NCBI GenBank assembly: GCA_033813635.1
Contig: JAPXRI010000029.1
Location: 1-37,139, forward strand
DNA length: 37,139 bases
DNA from: JAPXRI01 sp033813635
GTDB lineage: Bacteria; Bacillota; Clostridia; Oscillospirales; QAMX01
Direction: 5' to 3'
Below are positions 23,112 through 31,036 of the stretch, one piece after another. Position 1 is the stretch's first letter. The number at the start of each line of letters is the position of its first letter. The translations under genes were made by a program, and so were the position numbers. The notes under the pieces are model-generated. The model was not told the DNA's origin, did no database searches, and saw only the letters and a program-made list of their open reading frames with translations.

Positions 23112-23687
23112 TTATTTAACCGTAAACGTACCCTCAAGCAGCACATAGACCACGCTTTCATGGTCGTTGCCGTCTGGGCACAGTGTCTGACCGATAACGC
23201 CGACCCGGTATTCACCGCTTGAAAGCGGCGTAATCCAATATCGGGGAGATATCGTATAACCACCGGCGCCGCCGCCGGCTGCCAATACCTCTTTCAGATC
23301 ATCATATCCGAGCTTCCATCCCACGAGTACGGAGGCTTCCTGCGTTAAAACAGTGATGTATTTGCCGTTTTCCAGCTTTTCGACATAGTATTCCGTCGTA
23401 TTCGGATACACGCCGATGCCGCCGGAATCGGTGATCGTGAAATGAATCTCGTCGGCGTTCCTGTCGTAGGCCTCGCGGTCGGCTTTCATCAGAATGGGGG
23501 ATCCGCGGATAGCTTCAAAATCAAGGGAGTTTATCAGCGCGCCCGACTTATAGTCATCAATAAACTCAAGCGCCGTCAGTCTGTTTTGATAAGCCTTTTT
23601 GACATGGATAAAGGCTAATATGAACGCCGCGAGCAAGACGACGGCCAGCGCCAGAAAAACCGGAAGGATGAGCTTTCTGATTTTCAT
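23112..23687 (-). CDS. Membrane-anchored protein, distant fifth member of the tandem family
   Basis: 191 residues of unknown function. It has the same tail and anchor (MKIRKLIL, helix about 8-28) and a similar order of features: DEIHFTITDSGGI where the array has TEKITFIVSDPSGL, then WITPLSSGEYRV in place of W-x-PTRGTYTY, and a C-terminal GTFTVK in place of CDFTIK. The WPTR block and the cysteine are missing. AGGAGGGG precedes ATG. It lies 21 bases after the secreted protease gene and is very likely cotranscribed with it. GC-rich, unlike that protease. Confidence 0.75.
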   Translation of the reverse strand: MKIRKLILPVFLALAVVLLAAFILAFIHVKKAYQNRLTALEFIDDYKSGALINSLDFEAIRGSPILMKADREAYDRNADEIHFTITDSGGIGVYPNTTEYYVEKLENGKYITVLTQEASVLVGWKLGYDDLKEVLAAGGGAGGYTISPRYWITPLSSGEYRVGVIGQTLCPDGNDHESVVYVLLEGTFTVK

Positions 23688-23708
23688 TTTATCTTAGCCC
23701 CTCCTATA

Positions 23709-24692
23709 TTAATTCCATCTTGCCAAGCTTGCACGTACCTCGGCGTCAAAAACCGCAGAAATAGAGCTTGTTATAACAGGGCCTTTTACATAACTTGTAT
23801 TACCTTGTGAGCATAGAGTGACAACTACTCTTGCCATGGTATAAATCGGTCCACCGCTTTTTCCTTCCACACCATAACAATCAGTAGTAATAACAGTGCT
23901 GGAACGTGCCGTGATTTTTTCTGTACTTAAATATAAGTAACGGTCATAAGTACCAACATAACCTAAAAGTGAAACGGGCATATCTACTGGAACTGAAGAA
24001 CTTATTGCATAACTAAAATAGCCTAATGAGCTTCCGGGATTTGAATTTATATGAAGAACAGCCCAGTCGTTCTTAATACCCCCATAATATTGATAATTTG
24101 TAGGTACAGAAAAATAATTGACCTCATATGTTGTTCCAGTATATATGCTACCATTGCGTTTGGAAATAAAATCTGCACTGATTGGAAAACTGGTTCCATT
24201 TGTTCCATATACAACATGTGCGGCAGTTATTATGACATCCGGTGCAATTAAAAAAGCTGTCCCATAGCTATAGGTTTCTTTATTATTTACAATTCCCCAA
24301 TAACAAGTCAGGCTACCTACTCGGCACGCCGGTATTGCATTGAGATTTGTAACTCTTTGATGATATGAATTAAGAGGCTCTATTAAGCTCGTAATTGTGT
24401 TGAATGGAGATAGGTCAGATTGAATATTTTTAATAGTTGGTTTAGCTACCAGCTGAGTTTCTGCGAGGTTGTTTTCTGATAAATCAACAGCAAAAGGACT
24501 TTGATAATTTTCATCTACAGATATAGTATGATAACTTGTTTTTTGAGTTGTAACATCATATTCGTATAATGTAACTAAACTATCCGCATCATCTGTTGTC
24601 GTAATAAGATCTGAATTAACAGCGTTTACAGGAAAAATGAAAAATACTGACAATAACATGGCTAGAAAGAGGCCTGCATATTTTTTCTTCAT
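23709..24692 (-). CDS. Secreted trypsin-like serine protease (V8/glutamyl endopeptidase type)
   Basis: 327 residues. A signal peptide (cleavage near residue 24, PVNA) is followed by a probable propeptide of about 90 residues and a chymotrypsin-fold protease. The triad is H159 in ITAAHVV, D209 in KNDWAVLHI and S279 in GKSGGPI. This fits family S1B, which includes Staphylococcus V8 and Bacillus glutamyl endopeptidase; specificity for Glu is not proven. The start is ATG 24692 after AAAGGAA; the in-frame TTG at 24698 is less likely. The gene is strikingly AT-rich against its neighbours, which suggests recent transfer. It leads a two-gene unit with the anchored protein downstream. Confidence 0.9.
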   Translation of the reverse strand: MKKKYAGLFLAMLLSVFFIFPVNAVNSDLITTTDDADSLVTLYEYDVTTQKTSYHTISVDENYQSPFAVDLSENNLAETQLVAKPTIKNIQSDLSPFNTITSLIEPLNSYHQRVTNLNAIPACRVGSLTCYWGIVNNKETYSYGTAFLIAPDVIITAAHVVYGTNGTSFPISADFISKRNGSIYTGTTYEVNYFSVPTNYQYYGGIKNDWAVLHINSNPGSSLGYFSYAISSSVPVDMPVSLLGYVGTYDRYLYLSTEKITARSSTVITTDCYGVEGKSGGPIYTMARVVVTLCSQGNTSYVKGPVITSSISAVFDAEVRASLARWN

Positions 24693-24949
24693 AATCAAGA
24701 TTCCTTTCTTATTATTTATTGTTAATGCGGGATATCCTGTTAACCTAATATTCTTTAAGTTACCATATTATTACCTGCCTTTCAAAGAAACGGTCTTGTA
24801 TTTTATATTGAAAAATAACACCTCCTTATAAATAAATTTTGATTAGAAACAACCTATCTTGATTCTATTTTATATTATACAATATTTATAATGCAATAGT
24901 ATTTCTTAGAATTATTATATTGTTTATTGGGGGATTTTGAAACCATGCA
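24693..24949. other. AT-rich upstream region of the secreted protease
   Basis: About 260 bases, very AT-rich. On the minus strand a TATAAT-like sequence occurs near 24880 without a matching -35. A strong AAGGAGGTG near 24828 is not followed by a start codon at a useful distance, so a lost small gene or a start-less relic is possible. I see no gene. Confidence 0.4.
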
Positions 24950-24980
24950 AAAAAGAACTCCGTCTACCGGGGTTCTTTTT
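24950..24980. terminator. Terminator after the talC-containing operon
   Basis: AAAAAGAACTCCG (24950-24962) pairs with CGGGGTTCTTTTT (24968-24980) with one G-U pair. It works on both strands; on the minus strand it closes the gene group ending at 24998. Confidence 0.9.
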
Positions 24981-24997
24981 AATGTATCATATAAACT

Positions 24998-25687
24998 TTA
25001 GTTTTTCTTTTCCAGCAGACTCCCGATGGTTTCGCCGCCGTAAACGCTTTCCCAGTCCTTCGCGAAGTCGTCCACCGCGTAGAGCGTCAGCGGGTGGTAG
25101 GCGAGCTTTTCCAAAATGTCGGGGGAAATCGTGACGGCGTGGCTGCCGACCATCGCGATCTTATGCACCTGCTCGACGGTCTTGAAGCTCGCGGCGAGCA
25201 CCTTGCAGGGCGTGTCGTAGAGCTTGAACATCTCAACAATCTCGCCGACCACGTGCACGCCGTCCGACACGATGTTGTCGAGCCTGTTGACGTAGGGCGC
25301 GACGAACTCCGCGCCCGCGCGCGCCGCGATCATCGCCTGCTGCGGGGTGAAGATCGCGGTCTCGGTGACCTTTACGCCCATCTTGGAGAGAGCCATCGTA
25401 GCTTTGAGCCCCTCCGGCGATATCGGAATCTTGACATAAAAATTCCCTCCGACCAGCTCCTTCAACAAAAGCGCCTCCCTGACGATGCCCTCGGCGTTCG
25501 CGGCTGTGGTCTGGATATGGAACATGCGGTCAGGCCCGATAACCTCCCTTATGCCGCGGAGCAGGGGCGCCAGCTCGGTCTTTTCCCTCGATATAATCGT
25601 CGGGTTCGTCGTCACGCCTTCTATCGGGAAGAATTCGACGCTCCGCCTCAAATCCTCGATATGGGCGCTGTCAAGAATGTAAATCAT
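24998..25687 (-). CDS. Transaldolase-like / fructose-6-phosphate aldolase (TalC/FSA family)
   Basis: 229 residues, the short form of the transaldolase family. The Schiff-base lysine is K86 in NFYVKIPIS. TTNPTII near the N-terminus (26-32) and TAIFTPQQAMIAARAGAEFV are typical. The short forms are either true transaldolases (TalC) or fructose-6-phosphate aldolases; sequence alone does not decide. The gene ends a minus-strand series and starts 25 bases after the L,D-transpeptidase gene. Its ribosome site is weak. Confidence 0.9.
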   Translation of the reverse strand: MIYILDSAHIEDLRRSVEFFPIEGVTTNPTIISREKTELAPLLRGIREVIGPDRMFHIQTTAANAEGIVREALLLKELVGGNFYVKIPISPEGLKATMALSKMGVKVTETAIFTPQQAMIAARAGAEFVAPYVNRLDNIVSDGVHVVGEIVEMFKLYDTPCKVLAASFKTVEQVHKIAMVGSHAVTISPDILEKLAYHPLTLYAVDDFAKDWESVYGGETIGSLLEKKN

Positions 25688-25712
25688 TGGTATCTGCTCT
25701 TTTCGTGATATA

Positions 25713-26675
25713 TTAATTGGTGTAGCTTGATAGGTTTGACTTCAGCGTGATCACCGCGGCGGGATTTTTCGCGGGGTCGACCGACATGATCAGCGTTTTC
25801 ATCTTGTCCGCCGGCATACTGACGCAGCCGGCGGTGGCGCCGGCGCCGTTGCAGTGGATGAAGATAGCTCCGCCCTTGCCGGGTGTCTGTTCGTAGTTGT
25901 AGTCGGTGTTCAGCGCATACAGGTACGAGTTGTATTCGATCAGGTGCTCGCGCTCGCCGCCCGGGTCCGAGTAGACAAGGCGGTTGTAGTTCGGGCTGCC
26001 GCTGTTCAGATCCCAGTACATCTCGGAGGTCACCTTTATATATGGAAATACAGCGCCCGGGTCGTCGGCCTTGCCGAAGGCGCCGATAATCTTATGTATC
26101 CCGGACGGGGTCTTGTAGGTGTCCTGAAGCCTGTCCGCCTCCGGGGCGACGCCGTTCGCCCCGACGCGCCCGGGCGACGAAAAGACCTCTGTCCAGACCT
26201 TGCCGTTTTTCTCATAGTAGACAATGTCGGCGTATGAGGTCGTCGCGTTGGCGACGGTGACCAGCAGGATTTGCCCGGAGTCCGCCAGCTCGGGGTTTGT
26301 AAACCGAATCCCGGGCGGCTCAGTCGCCGGAACCGTTGCGGGCATCGTCGTTTTCACGGCTGTCGGCGGCGCGGAGGTCTTTTCAGTCGTCGTCTCCGCC
26401 GTCGTCTCCGCGGTCTCAGCTGCCGGTGCGGATGTCCGCGGCAAGGTGGCCTCGATAAAAGACTCCACAGTAATCACTGGGTAAAAAGCGCGCGGAAGAG
26501 TCGTCTCCGCGAAGGTTCCGGCAGAGGCCGCCGGCGGCGTGGTGAGGACGATATCGGCATACGCCGGGGCAGCGCCGCCCTTTCCTCTGAGAAAACGGAC
26601 CGCCGCGGCCGAAAAGAGCGCGACCGCGCAGAACAGTACGATATGGATGATCACGCGGACGGGGGAATTTTTCAT
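25713..26675 (-). CDS. L,D-transpeptidase (YkuD-type) with Thr/Ala-rich stalk
   Basis: 320 residues. A membrane anchor or signal (about 8-27) is followed by a low-complexity Thr/Ala/Pro stretch (about 40-120) that looks like a wall-spanning stalk, then a catalytic domain (about 125-310). The active site is IHCNGAGATAGCVSMP with H274 and C284, the His and Cys of the YkuD family. It would form 3-3 crosslinks in peptidoglycan or attach ligands to it, outside the membrane. No peptidoglycan-binding LysM domain is present. It is 14 bases after rsmI. Confidence 0.88.
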   Translation of the reverse strand: MKNSPVRVIIHIVLFCAVALFSAAAVRFLRGKGGAAPAYADIVLTTPPAASAGTFAETTLPRAFYPVITVESFIEATLPRTSAPAAETAETTAETTTEKTSAPPTAVKTTMPATVPATEPPGIRFTNPELADSGQILLVTVANATTSYADIVYYEKNGKVWTEVFSSPGRVGANGVAPEADRLQDTYKTPSGIHKIIGAFGKADDPGAVFPYIKVTSEMYWDLNSGSPNYNRLVYSDPGGEREHLIEYNSYLYALNTDYNYEQTPGKGGAIFIHCNGAGATAGCVSMPADKMKTLIMSVDPAKNPAAVITLKSNLSSYTN

Positions 26676-26689
26676 AGGATTTTCCTCGC

Positions 26690-27415
26690 TCAGAGTGCTT
26701 TCGCCTTCCCGCCGGCTTCAGGGGGAGTCTTTTCCCCGGGCTCTGCGCCGGACAGTACCAGCACGTACTCGCCCTTAGGCGTTTCGTTCTCGAAGTATGA
26801 CAGCGCGCCCGAAAGCGTCGTCCGGAGGTAGGCCTCGCTGCTTTTCGTGAGGTCCCGGCAGAGCGTCAGCCTTCTGTCGCCGAAAGCGGCGCGCATATCC
26901 CGGAGCGTGTATAAAAGCTTCTGGGGCGCTTCGTAGAAGATCATTGTGCGGGTCTCGCTTTTAAGGTCCTCAAGTCGCTCCCTGCGGCTCTTCTTACTTA
27001 CCGATAAAAAGCTCTCGAAGCAAAACCGGTTTGTGCCAAGGCCGGAGGCGGCGAGGGCGCAGATGGCGGCGCAGGGACCGGGCAGAGATTTAACTGGGAT
27101 ACCCTCCGCGACGCAGTCCGAGACCAGAATCCCGCCGGGGTCGCTGACCGCCGGCGTTCCGGCGTCGGAGACCAGCGCGCAGGTCTCGCCCCGCTTGATT
27201 CTCTCGATGATTTCCCGGCTCCGGGCGGCGGCGTTGTGCTCATGGCAGGAGACGACCGGCTTGCTGATGCCGTGCCGTGCCAGAAGCTCAACGGCGACGC
27301 TCTCGTTCTCGGCGGCGATGAAATCGACCGCCGAGAGGGTTTCTAGCGCCCGCCGGGAGATGTCGCCGGGGTTGCCGATCGGAGTCGGAACAAGGTAAAG
27401 ACAGGATAATTCCAT
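26690..27415 (-). CDS. rsmI: 16S rRNA (cytidine1402-2'-O)-methyltransferase
   Basis: 241 residues. It uses S-adenosylmethionine to 2'-O-methylate C1402 in the decoding centre. Motifs are LYLVPTPIGNPGDIS, AAENE and ALVSDAGTPAVSDPG, the standard tetrapyrrole-methylase-like fold signatures. It is about 40 residues shorter than many RsmI proteins, lacking the C-terminal extension. It sits 14 bases after the tRNA methyltransferase gene, the normal Clostridial pairing. Confidence 0.96.
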   Translation of the reverse strand: MELSCLYLVPTPIGNPGDISRRALETLSAVDFIAAENESVAVELLARHGISKPVVSCHEHNAAARSREIIERIKRGETCALVSDAGTPAVSDPGGILVSDCVAEGIPVKSLPGPCAAICALAASGLGTNRFCFESFLSVSKKSRRERLEDLKSETRTMIFYEAPQKLLYTLRDMRAAFGDRRLTLCRDLTKSSEAYLRTTLSGALSYFENETPKGEYVLVLSGAEPGEKTPPEAGGKAKAL

Positions 27416-27429
27416 TTCCGCCCCCTTAT

Positions 27430-28152
27430 TTAGTCGTAGCCGTAGATCCTGTCGGACTCGGCGGTGGGTTTCCCGTTGCTTTTATAGAGGTAGAGATTTC
27501 TTAGCACTGCGAGGCCGGGCCTTGCGCCTTTGACGCATTCGAGGAGCAGTATGGACGGCGCGGAGCTCGAGTTGTGGCAGACAAACCGGAGCCTTTTGGG
27601 CTCAAGCCGTTCCTTTCGCGCCGCGTCTAGCAGCTCGCAGAGCCGTTCCGGACGGAAACACACGAAAAACCGCCCGCGTTCCTTTAAAAGATAGCCTGCC
27701 GCCCGGCAGACATCCCTGATGTCGCAGCAGAGAGCGTGTCTCGCGCTTCCCGAGCGCGCCGAAACGCGCCCGCCGCCGCGCGGGAAATAGGGCGGGTTGG
27801 AGACCGTAAAATCGTAGGCGCCGCGGGGCAAAAGCTCCTCGATATCCCTGATATCCCCGCGTATCGCCCGGAGCTTTGCGCCGGGGAGCTGCGCCGCGTT
27901 TTTTTCAAAGGTCTCCGCCGCACCGCCGTCCCGTTCGACCCCGTCAGCGAAAATGCCCGGGCAGCGTTTTACAAGCAGCAGCGAAATAAGCCCGGCGCCG
28001 GCACCGAGGTCGCATACGCGTCCGGCACGGGAGCCGACGGCCTCCGCGGCAAACGCGGCGAGGGCGAAGCTGTCGGCGCCGGGAGGGGCCGCGCCCTCCG
28101 GAAAGGTGTATTTCAGCCCGTCCGGGCTGATATCGACCGTTCTCTGATCCAT
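27430..28152 (-). CDS. tRNA1(Val) (adenine37-N6)-methyltransferase-like protein
   Basis: 240 residues, class I methyltransferase. The SAM loop is VCDLGAGAGLISLLL (47-61) and the base-binding motif is NPPYF at 119-123, as in TrmN6/YfiC enzymes that methylate N6 of A37. Its place before rsmI supports the call. The ribosome site (GGTGA) is weak. An upstream ferredoxin gene ends 66 bases before. Confidence 0.88.
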   Translation of the reverse strand: MDQRTVDISPDGLKYTFPEGAAPPGADSFALAAFAAEAVGSRAGRVCDLGAGAGLISLLLVKRCPGIFADGVERDGGAAETFEKNAAQLPGAKLRAIRGDIRDIEELLPRGAYDFTVSNPPYFPRGGGRVSARSGSARHALCCDIRDVCRAAGYLLKERGRFFVCFRPERLCELLDAARKERLEPKRLRFVCHNSSSAPSILLLECVKGARPGLAVLRNLYLYKSNGKPTAESDRIYGYD

Positions 28153-28218
28153 ATTTCACCGCTTATATACAGACAGGGCAGAGCGTGTAACGCCTGCCCT
28201 GAAGCTGTATGTTAAAAC

Positions 28219-28392
28219 TTATTCCGCCTGTTTTGGCGCGTCGACCGGACAGACATTAGCGCATGCGCCGCACTCAACGCAGACATCGGGGTCTATAACA
28301 TATCTGTCGTCGCCCTGAGAAATCGCGTTTACGGGGCACTCGCTTTCGCAGGAGCCGCAGGAAATGCAGTCCTCACTGATTTTATAAGCCAT
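28219..28392 (-). CDS. 2[4Fe-4S] ferredoxin
   Basis: 57 residues. Two CxxCxxCxxxC(P) clusters: Cys 9, 12, 15, 19 and Cys 38, 41, 44, 48. This is the clostridial-type low-potential electron carrier of the cytoplasm. The start at 28392 follows GGAGGT by seven bases; a longer frame start at 28407 has no such site. It leads a minus-strand series, though a 66-base gap with a hairpin follows and it may be transcribed mostly alone. Confidence 0.95.
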   Translation of the reverse strand: MAYKISEDCISCGSCESECPVNAISQGDDRYVIDPDVCVECGACANVCPVDAPKQAE

Positions 28393-28424
28393 AAGAAATA
28401 CCTCCAAGCTATGTAATTTAGTCT

Positions 28425-28452
28425 ATTGTAGCATATCAAAATGAAAAATCAA
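28425..28452 (-). promoter_or_regulatory. Promoter of the ferredoxin gene
   Basis: On the minus strand TTGATT (28447-28452), 16 bp, TACAAT (28425-28430), about 35 bases before the start codon. Confidence 0.6.
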
Positions 28453-28574
28453 TGGACAAAACATTAAAAATTAACGGAATTTCGCACCGCCATGTATAAA
28501 TCGGTGCCGATACAGAAAAAATAACGGAAAATATATGCGATATCCGGTAAATTAGGGAGAAAGGATGAATTCTG

Positions 28575-28763
28575 TTGGATAAAAATGAAAAAAGGAAATA
28601 TATCCGCGTAAAACGGGATTTCGGCGCCGAAGCCGCCGAGGCTTTCCCGGCAGACGGCATGCTCGCCACGTCGTCGGCGAGGCATGCCCGGCGTTTCCAC
28701 ATAAATAATAAAAACGAACCGTCGAAAAGCAAAGAAATTCAAAGTGAAACAGAGGAAATATAA
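28575..28763 (+). CDS. Possible small charged protein (TTG start)
   Basis: 62 codons. AGAAAGGA lies nine bases before TTG at 28575. The peptide is charged (MDKNEKRKYIRVKRDFG, then a KSKEIQSETEEI tail) and resembles no family I know. Its middle is encoded by a strong inverted repeat (28656-28667 with 28676-28688), so the sequence may instead be an RNA structure. It stands alone between the ferredoxin promoter and ctsR. Rest of the 28453-28834 gap: nothing recognised. Confidence 0.3.
   Translation: MDKNEKRKYIRVKRDFGAEAAEAFPADGMLATSSARHARRFHINNKNEPSKSKEIQSETEEI
28656..28688. repeat. GC-rich inverted repeat
   Basis: GGCATGCTCGCC (28656-28667) pairs with GGCGAGGCATGCC (28676-28688) with one bulged base; loop 8 bases. 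No T-run follows. Confidence 0.75.
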
Positions 28764-28834
28764 GCGCAAAACGGATAAATCCGTATAATATAAAAATATC
28801 GTATGACAACTGAAAATTTGCCCGAGTATGACGA

Positions 28835-28863
28835 TTGAAACTGTGCAGGAGCGGGTGTAAACT
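28835..28863 (+). promoter_or_regulatory. Probable ctsR operon promoter
   Basis: TTGAAA (28835-28840), 17 bp, TAAACT (28858-28863). The predicted start falls at the CtsR box. Confidence 0.55.
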
Positions 28864-28871
28864 ATATTCAA

Positions 28872-28888
28872 AGTCAAAGAAAGTCAAA
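28872..28888 (+). promoter_or_regulatory. CtsR operator
   Basis: AGTCAAAGAAAGTCAAA matches the CtsR heptad direct repeat (A/G-GTCAAA, NAN, A/G-GTCAAA) at every position. It lies over the predicted transcription start, 20 bases before ctsR. Confidence 0.93.
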
Positions 28889-28910
28889 GACAAATAGAGG
28901 AGGTGTTTTC

Positions 28911-29360
28911 GTGAGGATAAGCGACCTCATAGCGAGATATATCGAGCAGCAGCTTGAGCGCGAACAGGGCTGCGTTCAGCTCTCGCGGAGCGAGCTTGCG
29001 GAGCATTTCAACTGTGTTCCGAGTCAGATCAACTATGTGATCATGACGCGTTTTTCTCCCGAGCACGGCTATTATGTCGACAGCCGAAGGGGCGGCGGGG
29101 GGTATATCAAAATCACCCGCGTAAAAATGAACGGCAATCTGCTGCTTATGCACGTGATCAACACGATCGGCGACAAAATAGACGCGATGAGCTCCGCCGC
29201 CTATATTTCAAATCTGCGGGAGGACGGTGTGATATCGGACGAAGCGGCGGCGCTGCTCTCAGCCGCGGTGTCGGACAAGGCGCTCTCCGCCGCCGACAAG
29301 GGCTTAAGGGATACCCTCCGGGCATCGGTTTTGAAAAGATGCCTTTTGATATTGACATAG
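28911..29360 (+). CDS. ctsR: Class III stress gene repressor CtsR
   Basis: 149 residues. A winged helix fills the N-terminal half (ISDLIARYIEQQL, then LSRSELAEHFNCVPSQINYV) with the family's glycine-rich wing RRGGGGYIKI. The C-terminal helical half is the site recognised when McsB marks it. It represses clp genes until heat or protein damage releases it. The start codon is GTG at 28911 after GAGGAGGTG. First gene of a four-gene operon that it controls itself. Confidence 0.97.
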   Translation: MRISDLIARYIEQQLEREQGCVQLSRSELAEHFNCVPSQINYVIMTRFSPEHGYYVDSRRGGGGYIKITRVKMNGNLLLMHVINTIGDKIDAMSSAAYISNLREDGVISDEAAALLSAAVSDKALSAADKGLRDTLRASVLKRCLLILT

Positions 29361-29380
29361 TGAATCGAGGAGATGTCGGT

Positions 29381-29890
29381 ATGTTGTGCGACAGATGCAA
29401 AAAAAACAACGCGGTCTACTATTTTAAAAGCACGGTGAACGGAAAAACCTCGGAGTACCACCTCTGCCCGGAGTGCGCGGAGGAGTTCGGAATCGTCAAG
29501 GCCCAGCCGTTCGTGGCGGGGGACGAATACCAGTTCGGGATTTCGCCGCTTTTCGCCGGCGTCGCGAAGCCGTCCGCGGAGCGGAGAATCTGTCCCGTGT
29601 GCGGCGCGAGCGCGGAGGAGATAACAAAAACCGGTTACGCCGGATGCTCGCAGTGCTATAAAACCTTTTCCGACCTGTTTTCGTTTATCGTGCCGAAGCT
29701 CCACGGCCGGGTTACCCACAACGGCAGAGCGCCGATGGGCTTCAACAGCGAGAAATACCGCAGGCGGACCGCGGAAAAGGAGATCGCGTCGCTGAAAGCG
29801 CAGCTGGACGAAGCGGTGAAAGTCGAAAACTACGAGCTTGCGGCGAAGCTGCGCGATCAAATAAACGCGCTGAAAACAGGGGATAATTGA
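29381..29890 (+). CDS. mcsA: McsA, zinc-finger activator of McsB
   Basis: 169 residues. Two four-cysteine zinc sites are visible: C3, C6, C29, C32 and C71, C74, C89, C92. A UVR-type helical hairpin ends the protein (about 130-169: SLKAQLDEAVKVENYELAAK). It binds and activates the arginine kinase McsB. The start at 29381 follows GAGGAG; the open frame extends to 29339 but overlaps the end of ctsR. Confidence 0.95.
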   Translation: MLCDRCKKNNAVYYFKSTVNGKTSEYHLCPECAEEFGIVKAQPFVAGDEYQFGISPLFAGVAKPSAERRICPVCGASAEEITKTGYAGCSQCYKTFSDLFSFIVPKLHGRVTHNGRAPMGFNSEKYRRRTAEKEIASLKAQLDEAVKVENYELAAKLRDQINALKTGDN

Positions 29891-29981
29891 TTTTGGACTT
29901 TAAGTCTTTTCTATCAGTTTTCAAACCGACATAGATTTAAATAAACCGCGTGATTCCCGGAGAAAGGAAAGGGAATAAAAA

Positions 29982-31031
29982 ATGGAAAAAAAATGGTTTG
30001 AGCTAAAAGGACAGGACGGCGATATCGCGGTCAGCACGAGGATCCGCCTCGCGCGGGACATCGAGAAAATCCCGTTTGGCTGCCATATGAGCGTGGCGGA
30101 CGCGGACCGCGTTATCTCCCTCTGTTCGTCACCGATCCTTGAAAACGCTGTGACGGCGGGCCGGTTCAGACTGATTCCGATGGAGAGCCTGCCGGACGCC
30201 GAGATGATGTCCCTTGTGGAGCGGCACCTGATCTCCCCGGAATTTGCTAAGAGCACGATGAAGCGGGCGCTGCTGCTCTCAAACGACGAGGGCATATCGG
30301 TGATGCTCAACGAGGAGGACCATATCCGGCTGCAGGTGCTGGGGCAGGGCTTCTGCCTCGAGGACTGCCTCGCGAGCGCGGTCAAGCTGGACACGCTGAT
30401 AGACGAGGGACTGTCCGCGAAGGGCGCCCGGTACGCGTTCGACGAAAACCTCGGCTACCTGACCCACTGCCCGACGAATCTCGGCACCGGCCTGCGCGCC
30501 AGCGTGATGCTCCACCTACCGGTCCTGGCGGAGACAGGGAAAATGACGCCGCTTATCCAGACGGCGGGCAAGCTCGGGCTCGCGGTCAGGGGCTATTACG
30601 GCGAGGGCTCCCGCGAGCGCGGTAACCTCTACCAGATATCCAACAGGCTGACGCTCGGCTACGCCGAGGAGGAGCTGACACAAAACCTCAAGGATATCGT
30701 CTCACAGATTATCAAAGAAGAGAGGGCGTCCCTCGAGGCGCTGAAAAAATCGGACTATTACAGGCTCGCCGACAGGGTCTGCCGCGCGGAGGCGATACTA
30801 AAGTCGGCGAGGATGATCGACACGGCCGAGGCGATGGCGCTGTTATCGGATTACCGCCTCGGAATCACCGCCGGCATACTTACGGGCGATATGGAAAAGG
30901 TCAACGCCATTCTGGAGCGGATTCAGCCCGCCACGCTGATGCAGCATTACAAGGACGCCGCTCTCCCGGTGGAGAGAGACGCGGCCCGCGCCGAGCTGAT
31001 ACGCGAAAGCCTGAACGGAAAGGATGAATAA
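29982..31031 (+). CDS. mcsB: Protein arginine kinase McsB
   Basis: 349 residues, normal length. It phosphorylates arginines, tagging proteins for ClpCP and inactivating CtsR. The ATP:guanido fold shows DIAVSTRIRLARDIEKIPF near the start, the LTHCPTNLGTGLRASVMLHL active-site block, and RGYYGEGSRERGNLYQISN, which contributes pArg and nucleotide contacts. It is 91 bases after mcsA and two bases before clpC. Confidence 0.97.
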   Translation: MEKKWFELKGQDGDIAVSTRIRLARDIEKIPFGCHMSVADADRVISLCSSPILENAVTAGRFRLIPMESLPDAEMMSLVERHLISPEFAKSTMKRALLLSNDEGISVMLNEEDHIRLQVLGQGFCLEDCLASAVKLDTLIDEGLSAKGARYAFDENLGYLTHCPTNLGTGLRASVMLHLPVLAETGKMTPLIQTAGKLGLAVRGYYGEGSRERGNLYQISNRLTLGYAEEELTQNLKDIVSQIIKEERASLEALKKSDYYRLADRVCRAEAILKSARMIDTAEAMALLSDYRLGITAGILTGDMEKVNAILERIQPATLMQHYKDAALPVERDAARAELIRESLNGKDE

Positions 31032-31036
31032 CTATG

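Noticed and set aside
24820..24836. A strong AAGGAGGTG ribosome site on the minus strand upstream of the protease
   Set aside because: No ATG, GTG or TTG follows at a usable distance, so no gene can be called.
28175..28200. AGGGCAG/CTGCCCT hairpin between ferredoxin and the tRNA methyltransferase gene
   Set aside because: No T-run on the minus strand, so I do not call it a terminator; it may only dampen read-through.
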